Source of the DNA: UBA1431 sp002329665
GTDB taxonomy: Bacteria; Bacillota; Clostridia; Christensenellales; UBA1431
Length of the DNA: 64,000 bases
Direction of reading: 5' to 3'
Assembly: GCA_040772545.1 (NCBI GenBank)
Contig: JAXGXY010000001.1
Location: forward strand, 434,001-498,000
Made by a program: the position numbers and the translations under genes. The notes below the pieces were generated by a model. That model was given only the letters and a program-made list of their open reading frames with translations, did no database searches and was not told the origin of the DNA. Positions 1-8,559 of the stretch are shown piece by piece (positions within the stretch are counted from its first letter, which is position 1; the number at the start of each line of letters is the position of its first letter).

Positions 1-827
1 TGATCTGGGCGGCGGCGCTTTTCACGCTCGGGATACTGGTCGTCATCGTAGGATACATCCTTATCATGGGCGTCCCGCACATCTCGCCCGAGTTTTTAAC
101 CAGCGCCCCGAGGGGGCTGGGCGACGAGGGCGGCATCTTCCCGATAATCGTCAACACGGTCTATCTCGTGGCCCTGTCGCTCGTCATCTCGGTGCCGCTG
201 TCCGTGCTGGCCGCGATATACCTTACGGAATACGCAAAAAAAGGACGGATGGTCCGGGTCGTCAACTATGCGATCGAGAATCTGGCGGGGATACCGTCCA
301 TCATCTTCGGCCTGTTCGGGTTCACGTTCTTCGGCCGGCTGTTCGGGTTCGGGTGGTCGCTGCTCAGCGGAAGCCTTACGGCGGCCATCGTCGTCATGCC
401 GACGCTGGTAAGGACCGCCCAGGACGCCATAGCCTCCGTGCCGGTATCCTACCGCGAAGGGAGCCTGGCGCTGGGCGCGACAAGGCTCCAGACAATCCGC
501 CGGGTCGTGATCCCCGCCGCCGTACCCGGGATCCTTTCCGGGATCATCCTGAGCATGGGCAGGATCGTCGGGGAAACCGCGGCGTTGTTCCTCACGCTCG
601 GGAGCGGCACGCGCGCCGCGACGGGGCTTATGGACTCCGCCCGCTCGCTGGCGCTCCATCTGTATACGCTCATTCACGAAGGCATCTCGGTGCCCAAGGC
701 CTTCGCGACGGCAACGGTTTTGATCGTACTGATTATCCTGCTCAATTCCCTGGCGCACGGCCTGGCCGGACGCCTGAACCGCACGAAAGAGACGAAACAA
801 GGGGGTAGACGATGCCGCACCAGCTGA
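1..827 (+). CDS. pstA: Phosphate ABC transporter permease PstA (5' end outside window)
   Basis: The frame is open from the window edge, with codons from position 3, so the start codon lies upstream. The visible part begins with a hydrophobic segment ending in YILIMG, followed by the long periplasmic loop and at least four more membrane segments. The [22 protein letters not shown] stretch (about residues 155-176 of the visible frame) is the EAA-type cytoplasmic loop that docks onto the ATPase. PstA pairs with PstC to form the phosphate channel; PstC must lie to the left. The gene overlaps pstB by 16 bases, so translation is probably coupled. Identification is firm from the loop and the neighbours pstB and phoU. 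Confidence 0.93.
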   Translation, partial: IWAAALFTLGILVVIVGYILIMGVPHISPEFLTSAPRGLGDEGGIFPIIVNTVYLVALSLVISVPLSVLAAIYLTEYAKKGRMVRVVNYAIENLAGIPSIIFGLFGFTFFGRLFGFGWSLLSGSLTAAIVVMPTLVRTAQDAIASVPVSYREGSLALGATRLQTIRRVVIPAAVPGILSGIILSMGRIVGETAALFLTLGSGTRAATGLMDSARSLALHLYTLIHEGISVPKAFATATVLIVLIILLNSLAHGLAGRLNRTKETKQGGRRCRTS

Positions 828-1681
828 CCGTTATCAAACCGAAACCGGAAACGCAAAGGGAGAGGGATTCGCTGTATACAACGGAGGAATACGGACAGGG
901 CCGCGCCGAATGCGACGGAGCCGTGCCTGAGGAGACCGTCATATGCACGCGCGGCCTGAATCTATTCTACGGCGATTTCCAGGCCCTCAGGGACGTCAGC
1001 ATCGATATCGGCAGGAATTCGGTCATGGCGTTCATCGGGCCGTCCGGCTGCGGGAAGTCGACGTTTTTGAAGACGCTCAACCGCATGAACGACCTGGTCG
1101 ATAACGTGCGCATACAGGGCGAGGTATGTTTCGACGGACAGAACGTCTACGGGGATTTCGACGTGGCCGAGCTTCGAAAGCGGATTGGCATGGTTTTCCA
1201 GAGCCCGAATCCGTTCCCGATGTCGGTGTTCGACAACGTCGCCTACGGGCCCCGCGTACACGGCCTGCGGGACAAGGGCAGGCTCGGGCAGATCGTGGAG
1301 GAGAGCCTGCGCGCGGCCGTGCTCTGGGACGAAGTCAAGGACAGGCTCAACGGGTCGGCGCTTGGCCTCTCGGGCGGCCAGCAGCAGCGCCTCTGCATCG
1401 CGCGCGTGCTGGCGGTGCAGCCGGAAGTCCTGCTCATGGACGAACCGACGTCGGCGCTGGACCCTGTCTCCACGGCGAAGATCGAGGAACTCGTCAGCGT
1501 ATTGAAAAAGGACTATACGATAGTCATCGTCACCCATAACATGCAGCAGGCGGGGCGCATATCGGACAACACGGCGTTTTTTCTCCACGGGGAAGTAGTG
1601 GAAACAGGGGCCACCGAAGACATATTCTACGGCCCGAAGGACAAACGGACGGAGGATTATATCAGCGGCAGGTTCGGCTGA
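812..1681 (+). CDS. pstB: Phosphate ABC transporter ATP-binding protein PstB
   Basis: Energises high-affinity phosphate uptake on the cytoplasmic face of PstAC. Walker [10 protein letters not shown] is at residues 76-84, the LSGGQ signature near 186-190, and Walker B LLMDEP with the following TSALDP near 207. At 289 residues it is longer than the usual ~250 because about 40 poorly conserved residues precede the first beta strand (TRGLNLFYG). The ATG at 812 follows a G-rich ribosome site (AGGGGG), so the long form is plausible; a later start would remove the tail. It overlaps pstA by 16 bases and ends in TGATG, sharing one base with the frame of phoU. Confidence 0.95.
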   Translation: MPHQLTVIKPKPETQRERDSLYTTEEYGQGRAECDGAVPEETVICTRGLNLFYGDFQALRDVSIDIGRNSVMAFIGPSGCGKSTFLKTLNRMNDLVDNVRIQGEVCFDGQNVYGDFDVAELRKRIGMVFQSPNPFPMSVFDNVAYGPRVHGLRDKGRLGQIVEESLRAAVLWDEVKDRLNGSALGLSGGQQQRLCIARVLAVQPEVLLMDEPTSALDPVSTAKIEELVSVLKKDYTIVIVTHNMQQAGRISDNTAFFLHGEVVETGATEDIFYGPKDKRTEDYISGRFG

Positions 1682-1701
1682 TGAGCAAAAAGGAGGAAGG
1701 C

Positions 1702-2388
1702 ATGCCGTACAGACAGCAGTATGTTAAGATGCTCGAAGCCATCAAGCGGGACGTGCTTCGCATGGGCTCGAGGGTCGAAAACACGATCACGCTGGCGGTG
1801 GACGCGCTGCTTGGCGACGACGCGCAGCTGGCCGACAGCATCATCGCCCACGACACGTTCATCAACAACATGGAAAGGGGGATAGAGGACAAATGCATCC
1901 GCCTGCTGGCCACGCAGACGCCGGTGGCAAGGGACCTCCGCTTCGTTTTCGCGATAAACAAGATCGCAAAAGACCTCGAACGGATCGGCGACCTCGCAGT
2001 CAATATCGCGCAACTCGTCAAAAATCAGAAGGTTTCCCTTTCAAGGAACGTCCCCGACGCGATTCCGGCAATGGCGCAACAGGTATCGGGGATGGTGCGC
2101 GACTGCCTGGACGCGTTCGTGCGCGTCGATGTGACGCTCGCAAAGGACGTGCACAAGCGCGATGAACAGGTCGACGAGGGGTTTTATAAGGGGCTGAGGG
2201 AACTGCTCCGTGCGCTTGCACAGGACGGGAGCAGGGCGGCGGCCATCGCGCCGCTGATGTTCGTCGCGCGGTATCTCGAGAGGATGGCCGACCATATCAC
2301 GAACGTCTGCGAGTGGATCGTGTATTTCGACACGGGCGAGAGGCTGGAGGAAACGGATTCTCCCGCCGACAGGACCTGGCTGTTCTAG
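1702..2388 (+). CDS. phoU: Phosphate-signalling protein PhoU
   Basis: Cytoplasmic negative regulator that links Pst transport to the Pho two-component system. The 228 residues contain the two PhoU three-helix repeats, with the metal-binding acidic patterns in the stretches around KIAKDLERIGDLAVNIAQ and ARYLERMADHITNVCEW. An in-frame ATG exists at 1681, overlapping the pstB stop, but the ATG at 1702 has AGGAGG at 1691-1696 five bases ahead and is the better start. Third gene of the pst operon visible here. Confidence 0.95.
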   Translation: MPYRQQYVKMLEAIKRDVLRMGSRVENTITLAVDALLGDDAQLADSIIAHDTFINNMERGIEDKCIRLLATQTPVARDLRFVFAINKIAKDLERIGDLAVNIAQLVKNQKVSLSRNVPDAIPAMAQQVSGMVRDCLDAFVRVDVTLAKDVHKRDEQVDEGFYKGLRELLRALAQDGSRAAAIAPLMFVARYLERMADHITNVCEWIVYFDTGERLEETDSPADRTWLF

Positions 2389-2470
2389 CGCTGGCATTAT
2401 GTGCTTTGCATACTTGCGCCCCCGGGCGGGAAGCGTAAAACTGGATTACCGAAAAAGGGGACGCGAGGTC

Positions 2471-3088
2471 ATGTCGATAGGAACGGTGCTGTTTCTCGCG
2501 CTCGCGATACTGTGCCTGTTCTCGGTGGGCGAGCGCACCTGTGCGGGGATGGGCTGGCCGTGCCTGTTCGCGGCGGCGATCTTGGCAGGCGCCGCCTTGC
2601 TCCAGGCGCAGCCTGTCCTGATCGGGCTCGGAGGGGGGACCATTTCGCCCGTCGGCGCCGGTTTCTTGCTGTCGTGTGGCATTTGGGCCGCCTACCGCAG
2701 CCTGATCCGCGGTGAGCGCGCGTTGCGCCTCGTCCTGAGCGTGCTGCTGTGCGGGCTGTGGATGCTCCTTCTGCTCATGCTCTGGAACAGGCAGGGCGTT
2801 TGGGAATCGCTGTTGCCCGGGGCCGCATGCGGGCTCCTCGCGGCGCTGGTGGCGGATTCGCGCACGGGGACGCTGGCCTGTGCCCTCCTGGGCACGCTGG
2901 TTGCGAACGTCCTTTTCTTCGTTTACTCGATTGTTACCGGAGGCATCGGGATGCTGGAGGTGGGGACGGGGTACGGCTGGAACCTTGCCGCCGTCAGCCT
3001 GTGGTGCGCGATCTGGCTCTATGAGTTCAGGGACGCCCTGAGGCGGTTCGTGTTTCTCAGATCGCCAGGCAAGCGCAAAGCCTCATAA
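2471..3088 (+). CDS. Polytopic membrane protein of unknown function
   Basis: A 205-residue, strongly hydrophobic protein with about six predicted membrane segments (FLALAILCLFSV, CLFAAAILAGAALL, AGFLLSCGIWAAY, LVLSVLLCGLWMLLLLML, ACGLLAALVA, ALLGTLVANVLFFVYSIV) and a basic C-terminus. I do not recognise a family. The start at 2471 is preceded by GAGG; an upstream in-frame ATG at 2399 would add a non-hydrophobic leader and has no good ribosome site. It lies 82 bases after phoU and before a strong terminator, so it is probably the last gene of the pst transcript. A link to phosphate is only positional. Confidence 0.7.
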   Translation: MSIGTVLFLALAILCLFSVGERTCAGMGWPCLFAAAILAGAALLQAQPVLIGLGGGTISPVGAGFLLSCGIWAAYRSLIRGERALRLVLSVLLCGLWMLLLLMLWNRQGVWESLLPGAACGLLAALVADSRTGTLACALLGTLVANVLFFVYSIVTGGIGMLEVGTGYGWNLAAVSLWCAIWLYEFRDALRRFVFLRSPGKRKAS

Positions 3089-3118
3089 CGCCATACCCAT
3101 GCGGACTCCTCCATGTTG

Positions 3119-3154
3119 CGGCGCCGGAAGATTAGCCGGCGCCGATGATTTTTT
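3119..3154 (+). terminator. Rho-independent terminator ending the pst operon
   Basis: Perfect 9-bp stem, CGGCGCCGG (3119-3127) with CCGGCGCCG (3136-3144), 8-base loop, then a T-rich tail ending in six T (3149-3154). Confidence 0.85.
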
Positions 3155-3214
3155 GGCGCTTCGCGGGGCGTTTTAGTGAATGGCGCGGCAAGGATAGGAA
3201 AAAAAAGGGGTTTG

Positions 3215-3223
3215 TGTTATAAT
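3215..3223 (+). promoter_or_regulatory. Extended -10 promoter for the DUF512-der-plsY transcript
   Basis: TGTTATAAT gives a TG-extended consensus -10 (TATAAT at 3218-3223) between the pst terminator and the next gene. There is no good -35 hexamer 17 bases upstream. An ATG at 3222 lies inside this -10 element and therefore cannot be a start codon for this transcript, which supports the start at 3252. Confidence 0.6.
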
Positions 3224-3251
3224 GGTTAAACATCGAAAGAGTGAGGAACGG

Positions 3252-4556
3252 ATGCCAAGACACAGGATCAGGGAGGTCGTCCCCGGCTCCATCGCGGACG
3301 AACTGGGCGTCGCGGCGGGGGACAGGCTGTTGTCCGTCAACAACAGGCCTATCGCCGATGTGATGGATTACGAGCAGCTCTGTTCCGGGACCGTATTGGA
3401 ACTACGGTTCGAGGGCGAAGGAGGCGAGTACTGGGCCGACGTGGAGAAGGACGAGGCGGAAAGGCTGGGCCTCGTGTTCGATACGCCGCTGATGAGCCCG
3501 CAGAGGTCGTGCGCGAACCGCTGCGTGTTCTGTTTTGTTGACCAGCTGCCCCCGGGGCTGCGTCCGTCCCTGTATTTCAAGGACGACGACTGGCGCCTCT
3601 CAATGATGACGGGGAACTATATCACGCTCACCAACGTCGGCGAAGCGGAGTTTGCGCGCATCCTCCGGCTCAGGGCCGGCCCGCTCTATATATCCGTCCA
3701 CGCGACCGACCAACACGTGCGGGGTTTCATGTTGGGGCAGGGGGGCGGCGCCCCGGTGATGGAGCGCCTCAGGGCGCTGCGGCGCGCGAATATCCCCTTC
3801 CACATGCAGATCGTCGTTTGCCCCGGCGTGAACGACGGGCAGGTGCTGGACGAAACGCTCTTTGACCTTGAGACCCTGCGCCCGTGCGCGCGTTCCGTGG
3901 CGGTCGTGCCGGTCGGGCTCACGAGGTTCAGGGAGGGGCTGTACCCGCTCCGCCCTTTCACCGCGGACGAGGCCGGAAGAGTCATCGGACTGGTCGAAGC
4001 GCGGCAGGAACGCTGCAGGGCGGAAACGGGCGGCTCGTTCGCTTTCCTCGCGGACGAGTTCTACCTCAAAGCCGGGCGCCCGCTGCCGCCAGCCGCCCAC
4101 TACGAAGATTTCGCGCAGCTCGAAAACGGCGTCGGCATGATCGCGTGGCTTTACCGGTCGTTCGGGGAGAGTTCCTGCAAAGCGAACGAAAATGCGTCGG
4201 CCCCCAGGCTTTCGGTGGCGACGGGTGTGCTGGCCGCACCGGTAATAGAGGAGCTTGCGGGCAGGATCAACCCCAACGCCGCGGTCTATGCCGTTAAGAA
4301 CCGGTTTTTCGGGGAGAACATAACGGTCGCGGGGCTGGTCACGGGAGGGGACGTCATCGCCCAGCTGAAGGGGCGCGACCTCGGGGACCGCCTTCTCATA
4401 CCCGAGAGCATGCTCCGCTGCGGGGAGCCGGTATTCCTCGACGGCGTCACGCCCGGCGAGGTACAGGCCGCGCTGGGCGTACCGGTACGGGCCGTCGGGA
4501 CGGATAGCCTGTGCGCCGCTTTGCTGGGGATAATTGAGGAGCATCAGGAAGCTTAA
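3252..4556 (+). CDS. DUF512 / radical SAM-like protein with N-terminal PDZ
   Basis: A 434-residue protein. Residues 1-60 form a PDZ-like domain (VPGSIADELGVAAGDRLLSV). Then comes a radical SAM-type cysteine set, Cys87-x3-Cys91-x2-Cys94 (CANRCVFCF), a TIM-barrel-like body and the C-terminal DUF512 region. The family is widespread in Clostridia and is usually found directly before der, as here; its reaction is not known. ATG 3252 is chosen because it follows GTGAGG and lies downstream of the -10 element; the in-frame ATG at 3222 is within that element. The stop codon abuts the ATG of der, indicating co-transcription. Confidence 0.88.
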   Translation: MPRHRIREVVPGSIADELGVAAGDRLLSVNNRPIADVMDYEQLCSGTVLELRFEGEGGEYWADVEKDEAERLGLVFDTPLMSPQRSCANRCVFCFVDQLPPGLRPSLYFKDDDWRLSMMTGNYITLTNVGEAEFARILRLRAGPLYISVHATDQHVRGFMLGQGGGAPVMERLRALRRANIPFHMQIVVCPGVNDGQVLDETLFDLETLRPCARSVAVVPVGLTRFREGLYPLRPFTADEAGRVIGLVEARQERCRAETGGSFAFLADEFYLKAGRPLPPAAHYEDFAQLENGVGMIAWLYRSFGESSCKANENASAPRLSVATGVLAAPVIEELAGRINPNAAVYAVKNRFFGENITVAGLVTGGDVIAQLKGRDLGDRLLIPESMLRCGEPVFLDGVTPGEVQAALGVPVRAVGTDSLCAALLGIIEEHQEA

Positions 4557-5876
4557 ATGAAACCGATCGTAGCAATAGTAGGAAGGCCCAACGTCGGGAA
4601 GTCGACGCTGTTCAACCGTATCGCGGGGGCGCGCATCGCCATCGTGGAGGACACGCCGGGCGTGACGCGCGACCGCATCTACGCAAATGCCGAGTGGCTG
4701 CAAAACGTCTTCACCCTGATCGACACGGGGGGCATAGAGCCGCAGTCGGACGACGACATCATGCGGCAGATGCAGCGGCAGGCCGAACTCGCGGTCGATA
4801 CGGCCGACGTCATCGTATTCCTGGTGGACGGCCGCGAAGGGTACGTCAGCGCGGACATGGAGGTCGCCAACATACTGCGCCGGTCCCGAAAGCCCGTCGT
4901 CCTTGCCGTGAACAAGGTGGACAGTGCCAAGTACGAGGACAGCCAATACGACTTCTACCAGCTTGCCGTAGGCGATCCCGTGACGATATCCGCGCAGCAG
5001 GGCCTAGGAATAGGCGATCTGCTCGATGAGGTGGTCGCGCATTTTCCCGAGACGGCCGCCCCGGAGGAAGAGGATGGGGCCGTGCGCATCGCGGTTGTCG
5101 GCAAGCCCAATGTCGGCAAATCGTCGCTGGTCAACGCGCTTTTGAAGGAAGAACGCACGATCGTGAGCGACGTGCCCGGCACCACCCGGGACGCGATCGA
5201 CACGCCGCTTACGGTCGGGGGCAGGGACTATGTCCTCATCGACACGGCGGGCATACGAAGGAAGCGTAGCATCGATCCGAAAAGCGTCGAACGCTACGGC
5301 GTCATACGGGCGCTGTCGGCGGTGCGCCGCTGCGACGTCGCGCTGGTGGTGATGGACGCCGCCGAGGGCGTGACGGAACAGGATACGAAGATTGCCGGGT
5401 ACGTGCACGAAGAGGGCAAGGCTTCGGTCATCGTGATCAACAAATGGGACTTGATCGAGAAAGATACGCATACAATGCATAGATACGATAAAAAGGTCCA
5501 AAGCGAACTGGCCTTCATGCCTTACGCAAAACGCATGTTCGTTTCGGCCCTGACCGGGCAGCGCCTGCACCGCGTGCTCCGGTATGTCGACGAAGCGTAC
5601 GAGCAGTATTCGCGACGGATAACGACCGGCCTTCTAAACGACATCCTCGGCGAGGCCGTGATGCTCAACGAACCGCCTTCGGACGCCGGAAGAAGGCTCA
5701 AGGTATACTACGCGACACAGGCCGCAATCAGGCCGCCGACGTTTGTTGTGTTCGTCAACCGGCCCGAATTGATGCATTTTTCCTATCAAAGGTATTTGGA
5801 GAACTATTTGCGCAAGGCTTTCGGATTCGAAGGGACCCCCATAAGGCTGGTCCTTCGCCAGAGAAAGGAACAGTAG
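4557..5876 (+). CDS. der: Ribosome biogenesis GTPase Der (EngA)
   Basis: Double-GTPase required for 50S subunit assembly. Two Era-like G domains are clear. The first has GRPNVGKST at residues 8-16, DTPGVTRD, DTGG and NKVD; the second has GKPNVGKSS near 181-189, DVPGTTRDAIDT, DTAGIRRK and NKWD. A KH-like C-terminal domain follows. Length 439 matches the family. The start codon immediately follows the DUF512 stop and plsY begins two bases after the der stop. Confidence 0.97.
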   Translation: MKPIVAIVGRPNVGKSTLFNRIAGARIAIVEDTPGVTRDRIYANAEWLQNVFTLIDTGGIEPQSDDDIMRQMQRQAELAVDTADVIVFLVDGREGYVSADMEVANILRRSRKPVVLAVNKVDSAKYEDSQYDFYQLAVGDPVTISAQQGLGIGDLLDEVVAHFPETAAPEEEDGAVRIAVVGKPNVGKSSLVNALLKEERTIVSDVPGTTRDAIDTPLTVGGRDYVLIDTAGIRRKRSIDPKSVERYGVIRALSAVRRCDVALVVMDAAEGVTEQDTKIAGYVHEEGKASVIVINKWDLIEKDTHTMHRYDKKVQSELAFMPYAKRMFVSALTGQRLHRVLRYVDEAYEQYSRRITTGLLNDILGEAVMLNEPPSDAGRRLKVYYATQAAIRPPTFVVFVNRPELMHFSYQRYLENYLRKAFGFEGTPIRLVLRQRKEQ

Positions 5877-5877
5877 A

Positions 5878-6480
5878 ATGGTCTGGAAATGGGTCGTATG
5901 CATTTTGGCGGGATATCTGCTCGGTTGTTTTTCCACCTCGGTGATCGTGAGCAAGATCATCGGCAAAGACATCCGGCAATACGGGAGCGGCAACGCTGGC
6001 AGCACGAACATGCTGCGCACCTTCGGCTTCAGGCTCGGGTTCGCCACGCTCCTTGGCGACATACTCAAGTCGGTGCTGGCTACGCTCCTGGGCCTCCTGT
6101 TGCTGGGCGACGCAGGCGCCTGCGTGGGCGGGCTCGCGTCGGTCTTCGGCCACGACTTCCCGGTCTTTCTCAACTTCAAAGGCGGCAAGGGCGTGGCGAG
6201 TTCCTGCGGCGTGCTGTTCATCATTGAGCCGGTCATCGCCGCGGTCGTCTTCTTCTTGGCGCTTGCGAGCATCGCGATCACCAGGATCGTGTCCATCAAT
6301 TCGATGCTGGGCGCCGTGGGCGTGTTCGTCGCGGTGCTGATCTTCAATCCCGCCAATACCTGGCACGTGGTCACCACGCTTATCCTCGCACTGCTGGTCA
6401 TCGTCAGGCACCATGAAAACATCCAAAGGCTGCTCAAGGGCACCGAGAACAAACTCGATTTTTCGAAGATGCATTTTTAG
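5878..6480 (+). CDS. plsY: Glycerol-3-phosphate acyltransferase PlsY
   Basis: Membrane enzyme that transfers the acyl group of acyl-phosphate to sn-glycerol-3-phosphate, making lysophosphatidate. The 200 residues carry the family motifs GSGNAGSTNMLR (residues 38-49), GHDFPVFLNFKGGKGVA and the MLG...RHHENIQRL region near the C-terminus, with about five membrane spans. It is co-transcribed with der. In many Firmicutes gpsA lies between plsY and spoIVA; here it does not. Confidence 0.96.
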   Translation: MVWKWVVCILAGYLLGCFSTSVIVSKIIGKDIRQYGSGNAGSTNMLRTFGFRLGFATLLGDILKSVLATLLGLLLLGDAGACVGGLASVFGHDFPVFLNFKGGKGVASSCGVLFIIEPVIAAVVFFLALASIAITRIVSINSMLGAVGVFVAVLIFNPANTWHVVTTLILALLVIVRHHENIQRLLKGTENKLDFSKMHF

Positions 6481-6559
6481 GACCCGGCTTTGTGGCCGAC
6501 ACGTGATGGGTATGCCTTGGTCCCCGGAAGGGCCCGGCAGACTCCATAGGATGTCCTTC

Positions 6560-6590
6560 AATCGAGACGGAGGGAACCCGTCTCGATTTT
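6560..6590 (+). terminator. Terminator after plsY
   Basis: An 11-bp perfect stem, AATCGAGACGG (6560-6570) with CCGTCTCGATT (6578-6588), 7-base loop, followed by TTTTGCTTTCTTT. Confidence 0.85.
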
Positions 6591-6612
6591 GCTTTCTTTG
6601 CCTATCTTGTAC

Positions 6613-6641
6613 GCATGTTTTGTAATATGGGCTCATATAAT
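6613..6641 (+). promoter_or_regulatory. Candidate sporulation SigE promoter of spoIVA
   Basis: GCATGTT (6613-6619), 14-base spacer, CATATAAT (6634-6641). This fits the SigE pattern of an ATATT-like -35 and a CATACAAT-like -10, and SigE control of spoIVA is established in Bacillus. The assignment here is by resemblance only. Confidence 0.5.
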
Positions 6642-6695
6642 TTTATCGGTCTTCCTATATTTTTATTTGCCAAGCCATGTGGAGGAGGGGGAAGC

Positions 6696-8174
6696 GTGGA
6701 AAAGTTCGAACTCTATCAGGATATTGCCATGCGGACACAGGGGGACATCTACATCGGTGTCGTGGGGCCCGTGCGCACCGGAAAATCGACGTTCATACGC
6801 AGGTTCATGGATAAGCTGGTTCTGCCGGCGATGGAACAGGGCTATATTAAAGACCGCGTGGTGGACGAACTGCCGCAAAGCGGCGCGGGAAAATCAATCA
6901 TGACTTCGCAGCCGAATTTCGTTCCTAACGAAGCGGTAAGGATCGCCCTCTCGCCGGAAGCGGTGGTTTCGGTGAGGTTGGTGGACTGTGTCGGATACCT
7001 GGTCAAGGATGCGGTCGGCTATATCGAAAACGACATGCCGCGGATGGTCCGCACGCCCTGGACCGAGGAACAGATACCGTTTGAGCAGGCGGCCGAGATG
7101 GGCACGCGCAAAGTGATCCAGGACCACGCGACGATCGGGATCGTGGTCACGACGGACGGGAGCATCACCGACATCGGGCGCTCATCGTACATTGAAGCCG
7201 AGGAACGCGTGGTCGACGAGCTCAAGGCGCTGGGGAAGCCGTTCATCATCGCGCTCAATACGGCCGTACCGAACAACCAGGACACGCAGGCGTTAAGGGA
7301 GGCCCTCAACGAGAAATACGGCGTTCCTGTGCTCGCTGTCGACGTCAAGAACATGGAGGACCACGACATACTGAACATGTTCGAAATGATGCTCATGGAG
7401 TTCCCGATCCGCGCCATCAATATCGATATACCGGAATGGGTGCAGGCGCTGCCCGCCGACCACTGGCTTACCGGCAGCATTTTTGCCAGGCTGGGCGAAA
7501 CTGTACCGCAGATGCGCTGTATGCGGGACCATCCCATGCTTCCCGAGGCATTCATCGATTACGAAAATGCGGACCCGATGAAGCTCGAGTCGCTGCGCCT
7601 GGGCGAAGGCATGGTGGACGTGAGCCTGCCGGTGCACCGGGACCTTTTCTACCGTGTTCTGGGTGAAGCCTGCAATCACCCCATAAAGAACGATTACCAG
7701 CTCGTTTCGATGATGAAGGACCTCATTACCGCCAAACGCGAATACGACAGGCTCAAAGACGCCCTTGTAGACGTGAGGCAGACGGGTTACGGAATGGTGC
7801 GGCCCACGACGGACGAACTGGTGCTCGAAGAGCCCGAAATCGTGCGGCAGGGCAGCAGATACGGCGTCCGGCTCCGGGCGAGCGCGCCGTCCCTGCACAT
7901 CATGCGCGTGGATATTAAGACGGAAGTGTCGCCGATGATGGGCAGCGAAAAGCAGAGCGAAGAACTCCTTCAATACTTGATGGATGAGTTCGAGAGCAAC
8001 CCGGGAGCGATCTGGTCGACCAACGTGTTCGGGAAGTCGCTACACGCGCTGGTTCAGGAAGGGCTGTCCAATAAACTGATGCGCATGCCCGAAGACGCGC
8101 GCATAAAGCTTCAAAAGACCCTGCAGCGCATCGTAAACGAAGGGAGCGCCGGGCTCATCTGCATCCTTCTTTAG
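6696..8174 (+). CDS. spoIVA: Stage IV sporulation protein A (spore coat morphogenetic ATPase)
   Basis: Structural ATPase that polymerises on the outer forespore membrane and anchors the spore coat. The N-terminal TRAFAC-type ATPase domain has Walker A GPVRTGKST at residues 24-32 and DCVGYLV for Walker B; the middle and C-terminal regions follow the family to the end. I use the GTG at 6696, preceded by GGAGGAGGGG, because it gives 492 residues beginning MEKFELYQDIA, the length and N-terminus of Bacillus SpoIVA; an upstream in-frame start would add 27 unrelated residues. Its presence shows the organism is, or recently was, an endospore former. Confidence 0.97.
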   Translation: MEKFELYQDIAMRTQGDIYIGVVGPVRTGKSTFIRRFMDKLVLPAMEQGYIKDRVVDELPQSGAGKSIMTSQPNFVPNEAVRIALSPEAVVSVRLVDCVGYLVKDAVGYIENDMPRMVRTPWTEEQIPFEQAAEMGTRKVIQDHATIGIVVTTDGSITDIGRSSYIEAEERVVDELKALGKPFIIALNTAVPNNQDTQALREALNEKYGVPVLAVDVKNMEDHDILNMFEMMLMEFPIRAINIDIPEWVQALPADHWLTGSIFARLGETVPQMRCMRDHPMLPEAFIDYENADPMKLESLRLGEGMVDVSLPVHRDLFYRVLGEACNHPIKNDYQLVSMMKDLITAKREYDRLKDALVDVRQTGYGMVRPTTDELVLEEPEIVRQGSRYGVRLRASAPSLHIMRVDIKTEVSPMMGSEKQSEELLQYLMDEFESNPGAIWSTNVFGKSLHALVQEGLSNKLMRMPEDARIKLQKTLQRIVNEGSAGLICILL

Positions 8175-8193
8175 TCGATTGTTTGGCTTGGCG

Positions 8194-8221
8194 GGCCTCC
8201 TCTTAAGGAGGCCTCTTTTTA
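8194..8221 (+). terminator. Terminator after spoIVA
   Basis: GGCCTCCT (8194-8201) pairs with AGGAGGCC (8206-8213), four-base loop, then CTCTTTTT. Confidence 0.85.
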
Positions 8222-8243
8222 TAGGCCGGAGCCCTTGCCGGCC

Positions 8244-8272
8244 TTGACATTTCGGGGGTGTCTGGGTATAAT
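8244..8272 (+). promoter_or_regulatory. Consensus SigA promoter of tRNA-Pro
   Basis: TTGACA (8244-8249), exactly 17 bases, TATAAT (8267-8272). A perfect vegetative promoter 30 bases ahead of the mature tRNA. Confidence 0.9.
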
Positions 8273-8301
8273 ACATTACTGTATCAACGAGATGAATACG
8301 G

Positions 8302-8378
8302 CTGGGTGTGGCGCAGTTTGGTAGCGTGCTTGAATGGGGTTCAAGAGGCCGGAGGTTCAAATCCTCTCACCCAGACCA
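8302..8378 (+). tRNA. tRNA-Pro (anticodon GGG)
   Basis: Full cloverleaf: acceptor CTGGGTG with CACCCAG, D arm GCGC...GCGT, anticodon stem CTTGA/TCAAG with loop ATGGGGT (anticodon GGG), T arm GGAGG-TTCAAAT-CCTCT and encoded CCA. C1-G72 and A73 are typical proline identity features. It has its own promoter and terminator. Confidence 0.95.
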
Positions 8379-8383
8379 GCTAG

Positions 8384-8417
8384 AAGTCCCGCGAACAAAG
8401 GGTTTGCGGGACTTTTT
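8384..8417 (+). terminator. Terminator of tRNA-Pro
   Basis: A 13-bp stem with one G-T pair (AAGTCCCGCGAAC, 8384-8396, with 8402-8414), five-base loop, five T at 8413-8417. Its 3' arm is also the start of the repeat found again at 14434 and 30236. Confidence 0.85.
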
Positions 8418-8466
8418 GATTGTGATGGATTTATGGCAGGTGTGCCAAAAGTGTGCCAACGGGTTT
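8397..8466 (+). repeat. Repeat copy R1 (tRNA-adjacent, possible attachment-site scar)
   Basis: The stretch from AAAGGGTTTGCGGGACTTTT to GTGTGCCAAAAGTGTGCCAAC recurs with few changes at 14434-14507 (R2) and 30236-30290 (R3, interrupted by an IS). R1 starts within the loop of the tRNA-Pro terminator. No integrase gene is present, so an attachment-site origin is inference. Confidence 0.6.
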
Positions 8467-8559
8467 GAAAATAGGAAAATAAAACAAATTACTATGTATA
8501 AAGATTAATGATTATAGTATATAATGCTGATATCATAACGGGAAATAGGAGGAATGGCT

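Noticed and set aside
3600..4946. Long open frame on the minus strand opposite the DUF512 gene and der
   Set aside because: Low-stop shadow frame caused by high GC; Arg/Val/His-rich product with no domain, opposite well-identified genes. The same applies to long antisense frames at 35368-36612, 41547-42683 and 39478-40350.
8308..8508. Short open frame running through the tRNA-Pro gene
   Set aside because: It reads through the tRNA and its terminator; no ribosome site and no protein similarity.
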